Source of the DNA: Gammaproteobacteria bacterium
Lineage (GTDB): Bacteria > Pseudomonadota > Gammaproteobacteria > Chromatiales > Sedimenticolaceae
Reading direction: 5' to 3'
DNA length: 5,452 bases
Assembly: GCA_020445245.1 (NCBI GenBank)
Contig: JAGRHB010000149.1
Coordinates: forward strand, 1-5,452
The notes under the pieces were generated by a model, which worked only from the letters and a program-made list of their open reading frames with translations, made no database searches and was not told where the DNA came from. Every line of letters starts with the position of its first letter. The first letter of the stretch is position 1. Of the stretch, positions 1 to 4,646 are shown piece by piece. The position numbers were made by a program, and so were the translations under genes.

Positions 1-295
1 CCTGATGTGCGCTGAACGTCGCCTCGAACAGGGGCGTGCGCGGCGTCCGTTGCAGATGGATGGCGGTTTCCTGCAAGGCCTCGTGCACGGGCGTGTCGCG
101 GTCGATCAGGACACCGCCGGGATACAGATCATGTGCAACCGCTTCGAGACGGCGTCCCTCCCGCAGTCGTTGTAGCATGGCGTTGTCGAGGTCACGCAGT
201 TCCGGATGGTTGACCTCCAGCCAGAGTCTACGCTGGCACTGCCGCGAGGCGAGGACCTGTGATTTGGAGAGCATTCGCGGCATCTGAGCAGTCAT
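1..295 (-). CDS. DUF2779 domain-containing protein, N-terminal part (runs off left edge)
   Basis: Reading the minus strand from the ATG at 295 gives 98 codons with no stop before the window edge, so this is only the N-terminal part of a gene. The protein has the opening seen in DUF2779 proteins: LSKSQVLASRQCQRRLWLE (residues 9-27), an EGRRLEAVAHDLYPGGVLI block (46-64) and TPLFEATFS (87-95). The family normally has several hundred residues and, as I recall, resembles Cas4/RecB-like PD-(D/E)XK nucleases. The lone Cys20 sits where Cas4-like proteins place the first iron-sulfur cysteine, but that is inference. Two more in-frame ATGs lie at 283 and 274. I prefer 295 because a GGAAAG purine run lies just upstream, although the spacing is short. 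The gene is divergent from the HD hydrolase operon. Its biological role is not established. Confidence 0.75.
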   Translation of the reverse strand, partial: MTAQMPRMLSKSQVLASRQCQRRLWLEVNHPELRDLDNAMLQRLREGRRLEAVAHDLYPGGVLIDRDTPVHEALQETAIHLQRTPRTPLFEATFSAHQ

Positions 296-319
296 TCTTT
301 CCGTGGCTATTGCGATATT

Positions 320-348
320 TTGAAATTGTTAGTCGAACGCAGTTTAAT
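320..348 (+). promoter_or_regulatory. Sigma-70-like promoter of the HD hydrolase/DUF2130 operon
   Basis: TTGAAA at 320-325 matches the -35 consensus at five of six bases. TTTAAT at 343-348 matches the -10 consensus at five of six. The spacer is 17 bp. Transcription would begin near 355, leaving a leader of about 40 nt before the GTG at 395. The elements lie in the AT-rich part of the gap between divergent genes. The -35 overlaps an in-frame TTG that could be mistaken for the start codon. Confidence 0.6.
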
Positions 349-382
349 CGCCGACAGGCGAGTTGCACCCGCCCCGGGTGCC

Positions 383-390
383 AGGGAGGA
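383..390 (+). promoter_or_regulatory. Ribosome binding site that fixes the GTG start at 395
   Basis: AGGGAGGA contains a GGAGG core five bases before the GTG at 395. This supports that start rather than the in-frame TTG at 320, which has no comparable site and lies inside the predicted promoter. Confidence 0.75.
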
Positions 391-394
391 AAGC

Positions 395-931
395 GTGAAC
401 GATAACGATCTGTCACTGTTGGTGAGAGCGATCGCGTTCGCGGCCAACAAGCACAAGGACCAGCGCCGCAAGGATGAGGCCGCGTCGCCTTACATCAATC
501 ATCCTGTTGCACTGATGGACCTGCTGGTACACGAGGGCGGGGTGACGGATCTGCCTACGCTGGTGGCGGCGGTATTGCACGACACCATCGAAGATACGCA
601 GACCACCAGTGAAGAGGTGCAGGCGGTATTTGGAACAGTGATTCGCACGATCGTCGATGAGGTCACGGATGACAAGGCGCTTGGTCGGTCGGCGTGCAAA
701 CAGGCGCAGATCGACAAGGCGCCGAACCTGTCGCGTGAGGCGCGGGCGGTAAAGCTGGCGGACAAGATCTGCAATCTGCGCGATGTTGCCATGAATCCCC
801 CTGCCGGTTGGGACACCGATCGACGCCAGGCCTACTTCGATTGGGCGAAACAGGTCATTGACGGGCTGCGCGGTCACCATCCGTTGCTCGAAGTCCTGTT
901 TGACGAGGTGTACCGGCAGCGGCCCGAATGA
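395..931 (+). CDS. MESH1/SpoT-type HD-domain hydrolase, predicted (p)ppGpp 3'-pyrophosphohydrolase
   Basis: This 178-aa protein is almost entirely one HD domain of the RelA/SpoT hydrolase type and lacks synthetase, TGS and ACT domains, so it has the size and layout of MESH1 or bacterial small alarmone hydrolases. The metal-site residues are visible in order: His36 (YINHPVAL), His62-Asp63 with Glu66-Asp67 (LHDTIEDT) and Asp123 (KLADKICNLRD). Their spacing closely matches that of MESH1. Family knowledge predicts Mn2+-dependent removal of the 3'-pyrophosphate from ppGpp/pppGpp in the cytoplasm. MESH1 also acts on NADPH, so another nucleotide substrate is possible. The active site looks intact. 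The start is GTG, chosen for its strong Shine-Dalgarno site. The stop is 25 bp before the next gene, whose ribosome site lies in the gap, so the two are probably co-transcribed. Confidence 0.88.
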   Translation: MNDNDLSLLVRAIAFAANKHKDQRRKDEAASPYINHPVALMDLLVHEGGVTDLPTLVAAVLHDTIEDTQTTSEEVQAVFGTVIRTIVDEVTDDKALGRSACKQAQIDKAPNLSREARAVKLADKICNLRDVAMNPPAGWDTDRRQAYFDWAKQVIDGLRGHHPLLEVLFDEVYRQRPE

Positions 932-956
932 ACCGCAGTGACAGGAGGGTTCCAGC

Positions 957-2222
957 GTGACAAAGAAGATCATCGTCGACGCCTTCGACACCGTGGCCTG
1001 TCCGCATTGCGGAACGGAATTCATGCTGCAGGATGCCATTGCCCATCAATTGATCGAGCGCTATGAATCCGAATACGAGACGATGCTCGAAGGCGAACGT
1101 CGACAACTGCGCGAGACCCTGGTGGCGGATGCCGACCGCGCGGCGTCGCGGCGGTTTGGCGAGCAGATTGCACGATTGCAGGAGCAGCTGGCGCAAAGCG
1201 CTGCGGACCAGGCAAGGATCAGGGCACAACTCGAGGCGAGCGCACAGCGTGCAGTCGAGGAGGCGCGCCGCGACAGTGCCGAGCGGGCCCGGGCCCTGCA
1301 GGACGAACTCACGCTGAAGGATAGAAAACTTGCCGGTTACCGCGAGACGGAACTGGCATTGCGCACCGAGAAGGCGGCGCTGGAGGAGCAGCAGCGCGAG
1401 TTGACGCTGGAAGTGCAGCGCAAGGTGGATACCGAGAGTCAGCGCATCAAGGCGGCCGAGGCAGAGGCGTATCGCCTGCGCGAGGCTGAGTGGCGGAAGA
1501 AGATCGATGACGCGCAGAAGGCCAACGAAGATCTCAAGCGCAAACTGGAGCAAGGTTCGCAGCAACTGCAGGGCGAGGTGCTCGAGCTGGAGATCGAGGG
1601 TCTTCTGGCAACGGCGTTTCCCTACGACGCGATCGAACCGGTGAAAAAAGGCGCGCGCGGTGCCGATGTGATTCAGACTGTGCGGCTGCGGTCGGGCGCC
1701 GCCTGCGGCCGGATCGTGTGGGAAAGCAAACGCGCGGAAAACTGGTCGAACGCCTGGGTGGCAAAGTTGAAGGACGACCAGCAGTCGGCAGGCGGCGAAC
1801 TTGCAGTCCTGGTCAGCACGGCCTTTCCGGCAGGTATCGGCCAGCCGATGGTCATGCACGAGGGGGTGTGGCTGGTCAGGCCGGACCTGGTCAAGGCGCT
1901 GGCCGAGGCGCTGCGTACTGTGCTGATCGAGTCACAGCGACAAAAGGCCATTGCGGCCGGCAAGGGTGAGTCGATGGAGGCCCTGTACAGCTACATCACC
2001 AGCGCGCAGTTTGCACAGAAGGTGCGCGCGGTCGTCGATGCCTACCAGCAGATGCGTGACGACCTGGAAAAAGAAAAGAGCGCGATGCTGCGGCTGTGGA
2101 AGAAGCGCGAGGCGCAGCTGGAGCGCATCACCACGAACATGCTGGGGATGTGCGGTGAACTGCAGGGTGTTTCGCAACAGGCGCTGCCGCAGCTGGAAGA
2201 CATCGGATTGCTGCCCTCCTGA
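957..2222 (+). CDS. DUF2130 domain-containing coiled-coil protein with PD-(D/E)XK-like core
   Basis: This 421-aa protein starts with GTG, with AGGAGG eight bases upstream (943-948). Residues 1-30 carry a CPHCG knuckle (Cys15, Cys18) with no second cysteine pair nearby. Residues 35-205 are a long charged Glu/Arg/Lys/Gln-rich helical region, almost certainly a coiled coil. Residues 207-310 form a compact alpha/beta domain with ELEIEGLL (210-217), GARGADVIQTV (232-242), IVWESKRAENW (253-263) and a KLKDDQ segment (270-275). Asp237 followed by Glu256-x-Lys258 fits a PD-(D/E)XK nuclease core, with Glu214 as a further candidate ligand. A second charged helix spans about 350-395. The length and layout match DUF2130 (PF09903) as I know it. 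The nuclease role is inferred from motif spacing; I know of no established function. It is the second gene of the HD hydrolase operon. Confidence 0.85.
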   Translation: MTKKIIVDAFDTVACPHCGTEFMLQDAIAHQLIERYESEYETMLEGERRQLRETLVADADRAASRRFGEQIARLQEQLAQSAADQARIRAQLEASAQRAVEEARRDSAERARALQDELTLKDRKLAGYRETELALRTEKAALEEQQRELTLEVQRKVDTESQRIKAAEAEAYRLREAEWRKKIDDAQKANEDLKRKLEQGSQQLQGEVLELEIEGLLATAFPYDAIEPVKKGARGADVIQTVRLRSGAACGRIVWESKRAENWSNAWVAKLKDDQQSAGGELAVLVSTAFPAGIGQPMVMHEGVWLVRPDLVKALAEALRTVLIESQRQKAIAAGKGESMEALYSYITSAQFAQKVRAVVDAYQQMRDDLEKEKSAMLRLWKKREAQLERITTNMLGMCGELQGVSQQALPQLEDIGLLPS

Positions 2223-2307
2223 AGAGACTTCCAGCCTGCTCTGGGGTGTCCGCGGGACTGGTTGACGCGCCACAAATCGCGCGTGAGCCCTTCCAACCCG
2301 GCTGAAA

Positions 2308-2324
2308 ATGCGTAAATTACGCAT
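2308..2324. promoter_or_regulatory. 17-bp palindrome, candidate operator upstream of the H1-like gene
   Basis: The sequence ATGCGTAAATTACGCAT has two perfect 8-bp arms around one central base and lies in an AT-rich pocket of the 181-bp gap between the DUF2130 and H1-like genes. A TAAATT at 2313-2318 inside it could be a weak -10 element, with TTCCAA at 2291-2296 as a poor -35 at 16-bp spacing. The size and symmetry suit a dimeric regulator. Which protein binds is unknown. The rest of the gap shows only small GC hairpins near 2230-2260 and no clear terminator. Confidence 0.4.
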
Positions 2325-2393
2325 CTCGTTCCAGGCAGGTTCGATTATTGCCCGATGCGCCGCGTCGGGGACATCCGGGTTCACAAGCATTAC

Positions 2394-2398
2394 GAGGG
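2394..2398 (+). promoter_or_regulatory. Ribosome binding site for the ATG at 2404
   Basis: GAGGG lies five bases before the ATG at 2404. It selects this start over the in-frame ATG at 2308, which is part of the palindrome and would add 32 residues unlike the rest of the protein. Confidence 0.65.
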
Positions 2399-2403
2399 TA
2401 CCC

Positions 2404-2817
2404 ATGGCCAAGACCACCAAGAAAACCACCACCAAGTCAGCTGCACCGACACCGGTGAAGGAGCAAGCCACGCCCAGGAAGGCCGCGTCGAAAAAGGCCA
2501 GCACCAAGAAGCAGCCGGTGAAGCAGGCTGTTGCCAAGAAGGTCGCGAAGAAAAAAGCCGTGGCCAAGCCGGCGACCGGAAAGACGGCACCGGTGAAGAA
2601 GCCCACAAAGACGGCGGCGGTTGCCAGCGCGGCAGCACCGGCCAAGCCCGCCACACGACAGATCACTGTGGCGGATCGTCGCCAGATGGTCGCCGAGGCA
2701 GCCTACCTGCGGGGCGAATCGCAGGGCTTTCTGAGCGACGAACGTGAGGATTGGCTGGCTGCCGAGGCCGAGGTGGACGCCTTGCTGGCCAAGGCTAATA
2801 TTCAGGTTGGCCATTGA
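2404..2817 (+). CDS. Histone H1-like Lys/Ala-rich protein with C-terminal DUF2934 domain
   Basis: The 137-aa product has two parts. Residues 1-85 are low-complexity and very basic, made of Lys, Ala, Pro and Thr with repeated KK, AKK and PVKK units, like the tails of AlgP and bacterial histone H1-like proteins. Residues about 88-130 are a small helical domain with RRQMVAEAAYLRGESQGF (92-109) and EDWLAAEAEVDALL (115-128), which fits DUF2934 (PF11154). The basic tail very likely binds DNA or RNA non-specifically. The role of DUF2934 is unknown to me. I infer a nucleoid-associated or stress-related protein. The gene has its own upstream gap with a palindrome and is followed by a strong hairpin, so it is probably monocistronic. 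The lysine-coding repeats are prone to slippage, so length may vary between strains. Confidence 0.85.
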   Translation: MAKTTKKTTTKSAAPTPVKEQATPRKAASKKASTKKQPVKQAVAKKVAKKKAVAKPATGKTAPVKKPTKTAAVASAAAPAKPATRQITVADRRQMVAEAAYLRGESQGFLSDEREDWLAAEAEVDALLAKANIQVGH

Positions 2818-2830
2818 GCCAGCCTGTGTG

Positions 2831-2857
2831 GCCGGCCGACCCCGGGTGTCGGCCGGC
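2831..2857 (+). terminator. GC-rich hairpin, probable terminator after the H1-like gene
   Basis: GCCGGCCGAC (2831-2840) and GTCGGCCGGC (2848-2857) form a perfect 10-bp stem with a 7-base loop, starting 13 bases after the stop codon. Only TTC follows directly, and the nearest T-run is TTTT at 2873-2876, so the U-tract is weak. The position and stem strength still favour a terminator; Rho-dependent ending or transcript protection are alternatives. Confidence 0.6.
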
Positions 2858-2915
2858 TTCAGTGGCTAGAGGTTTTGCGTCGAACCTCCGGGTCAGGTGA
2901 CGGGAGCGCTGCGCG

Positions 2916-3305
2916 ATGTCGATACAGAAACCACCGGGTGGGCCGCAGAGCAGCAGGCTCGATCGTGTCGTGGCCGAGGCAAGGCGCGCCCGGGACGAAC
3001 GCGAGAAGGGTTACCGGGAGCGGGCGCTAAAGCTTTATCCCTGGGTGTGCGGGCGTTGCGGGCGCAGTTTCACCCACACGAATGTGCGTGAACTCACGGT
3101 GCATCATCGTGACCACAACCACGACAACAACCCGGCCGATGGCAGCAACTGGGAGTTGCTTTGTCTTTATTGCCATGACAACGAACACCAGCGATACGAA
3201 GAACACATGGCGCGCGGCGGCAAATCCGAAACGGGTGAACACTCGAAACAGGTGACCCATCGACCGTTCGAAGGGCTCGAGTCATTGCTCAAACGTGACG
3301 AGTAG
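2916..3305 (+). CDS. yajD: YajD-family HNH nuclease
   Basis: The 129-aa protein matches E. coli YajD closely from GYRERALKLYPWVCGRCG (residues 32-49) through RELTVHH (58-64) to DGSNWELLCLYCHDNEH (75-91). The HNH signature is present: His63-His64 as the metal ligand/general base pair, Asn78 in the middle, and His87 with His91 at the end. Cys45/Cys48 and Cys83/Cys86 form two CxxC pairs for a structural zinc. The first 30 residues or so are a charged, helix-prone extension, longer than in E. coli YajD. The last 30 are variable. HNH proteins of this type are predicted DNA endonucleases, but to my knowledge YajD's cellular role is not established. The start ATG has GGGAG nine bases upstream. It follows the hairpin after the H1-like gene and is convergent with the sensor gene, with a 55-bp gap that holds no clear terminator. 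Confidence 0.88.
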   Translation: MSIQKPPGGPQSSRLDRVVAEARRARDEREKGYRERALKLYPWVCGRCGRSFTHTNVRELTVHHRDHNHDNNPADGSNWELLCLYCHDNEHQRYEEHMARGGKSETGEHSKQVTHRPFEGLESLLKRDE

Positions 3306-3360
3306 CTTTGTTTCCCGGGAGCGCAGCTGACCGGCTGTACAACAGGTCCTGCGCCGCACG

Positions 3361-4530
3361 TCAGCGTTTTGGTGCCCGCACAGGACGTAATGCGATGAGG
3401 CCGACAAGAACGGCGGCAGTTATCACCAGCATGCTGACGGCGACGCCGAGGAAGACGCTTTCGCGCTGGGCGTTGCGGATGCGTTGCGCCAATTCATCTT
3501 CCGGCGCATAGACCCCCATCACCCATTGTTGGTCGCCTTGCGACAGCAGCGGCATGAACATGCTGAGATAGCGCTGTTCACCGACCACGAATCGGTCGTG
3601 ATAGGTGTGCTGCAATGCACTGAGATCGGGGTGGTGTGCGTCCAGACGGGCACCGGCGAGGGCGGTCACGCGGTCGAAATCGGCGAGTCTCTTGAGACGT
3701 ACTGTCCCTGACTCATCGCGTTGCGCCAGGCCGGTGGCATCGGGGTGTGCCAGCACGTCGCCGTTGCTGTGGACGATGAAAGCGGCGCCGGTGGCGCCGA
3801 TGCGTTGCCGGCGCAGAAAGTCTGTAAGTGCGGACAACTCGATATCTGCGCCGACGACCCCGAGAATCCTGGCGTCTGCACCACGTATTGCTGCCGCCAC
3901 CGTGAGGCCGGGGCGCTGCGAGGTGTAAAAGATGTAAGGATCTGTCCAGATCTCGCGTTTCTCACCACGGGCCATGTTGAACCAGGGTCGCAGGCGTGGA
4001 TCGAAGGTATCGTCCGGGTCGTTGCGCCGCGAGGTTTCATCGAGACCGTGGCCGCGACGTATCAGGGTCACGCGTTGCTCCGGCGCGAGGGATGGCCGGA
4101 TGATTTTGCTCAGGTAGAGACTTTCGGGAGAGTCGGCACTACGTTTGCTGAACACGAATCGCCCCGTGTCGTCACCGAAGTACAGGGCATCGATCTGCGG
4201 GATGATCCGCAACTGCTCGAGAAAGTAGCGTTCGAGCGTTTCGGGCTCATCAATCGAAATCAGGCCGGCCTCCATGACACCCGCGGTCAGCAGGACGCTG
4301 TCCTGCGCCTGGCGCAGGTAACTGGCGGCGTTCTCGCGCGTCTCGTCGACCACGTCCCTGAGCAACTCGTTGGTGTATTGCTGCAGCGCCTTTTCGGTGG
4401 TCATGCGTTGCGACGCCAGGACCGCGAACACCGTCATCGTCTCGACGAAGATCAACAGTACCAACAGGCCGAAAATCAGGCCGAAGGATTGTCTCGGGGG
4501 GGATTCCGCCGTTGTCTCGGTTGACGTCAT
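3361..4530 (-). CDS. Membrane-anchored dCache sensor protein without an output domain
   Basis: The 389-aa product has a short cytoplasmic N-terminus, a first membrane helix (about 16-38), a periplasmic region (about 40-357), a second membrane helix (about 359-381) and only eight more residues, ending PVRAPKR. The periplasmic part is a double Cache (dCache_1) domain. It has the membrane-distal hallmark FDPRLRPWFNMA (176-187), then WTDPYIFYTSQRPGLTVAA (195-213), GVVGADIELSAL (224-235) and the second lobe from GAAFIVHSNGDVLAHPD (248-264) to QWVMGVYAPEDEL (335-347). Such domains bind small ligands such as amino acids or organic acids in chemoreceptors, histidine kinases and cyclic-nucleotide enzymes. 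Here no HAMP or catalytic domain follows. I chose the ATG at 4530, with AGGAG 14 bases upstream; an ATG at 4623 would add 31 unconserved-looking residues. It is downstream of the polysaccharide gene on the same strand, so it may share its transcript. Confidence 0.8.
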   Translation of the reverse strand: MTSTETTAESPPRQSFGLIFGLLVLLIFVETMTVFAVLASQRMTTEKALQQYTNELLRDVVDETRENAASYLRQAQDSVLLTAGVMEAGLISIDEPETLERYFLEQLRIIPQIDALYFGDDTGRFVFSKRSADSPESLYLSKIIRPSLAPEQRVTLIRRGHGLDETSRRNDPDDTFDPRLRPWFNMARGEKREIWTDPYIFYTSQRPGLTVAAAIRGADARILGVVGADIELSALTDFLRRQRIGATGAAFIVHSNGDVLAHPDATGLAQRDESGTVRLKRLADFDRVTALAGARLDAHHPDLSALQHTYHDRFVVGEQRYLSMFMPLLSQGDQQWVMGVYAPEDELAQRIRNAQRESVFLGVAVSMLVITAAVLVGLIALRPVRAPKR

Positions 4531-4618
4531 CAAGGCCTGCAGTTCTCCTGTGTGGATGGCATTTTCGGCGGCCGCCCGGTGTGGGCCGTTGTGGTGCCAA
4601 CCCGATGCGGTGCGGGAC

Positions 4619-4633
4619 GCCATGCTGTGGCGG
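4619..4633 (-). other. Short hairpin between the polysaccharide gene and the sensor gene
   Basis: CGCCA and TGGCG form a 5-bp stem with a 5-base loop in the 116-bp gap between the stop ending at 4647 and the ATG at 4530. No T-run follows on the minus strand, so a terminator is unlikely. It could be a weak processing site or chance. No good promoter is visible in the gap, which favours co-transcription. Confidence 0.2.
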
Positions 4634-4646
4634 TCGTCTTCGCGGT

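Noticed and set aside
855..1859. Long open frame of 334 codons on the minus strand, with others at 413-1039 and 1932-2666.
   Set aside because: They lie antisense to well-supported genes, have no family resemblance and show odd Arg/Leu/Cys-rich composition expected from high-GC shadow frames.
3306..3360. Bidirectional terminator between the convergent yajD and sensor genes.
   Set aside because: Only a 4-bp CAGC/GCTG pairing can be drawn and no T-run flanks it on either strand.
3721..4524. Plus-strand open frame of 267 codons.
   Set aside because: It is antisense to the dCache gene, which has clear domain motifs, and the translation shows no recognisable domain.
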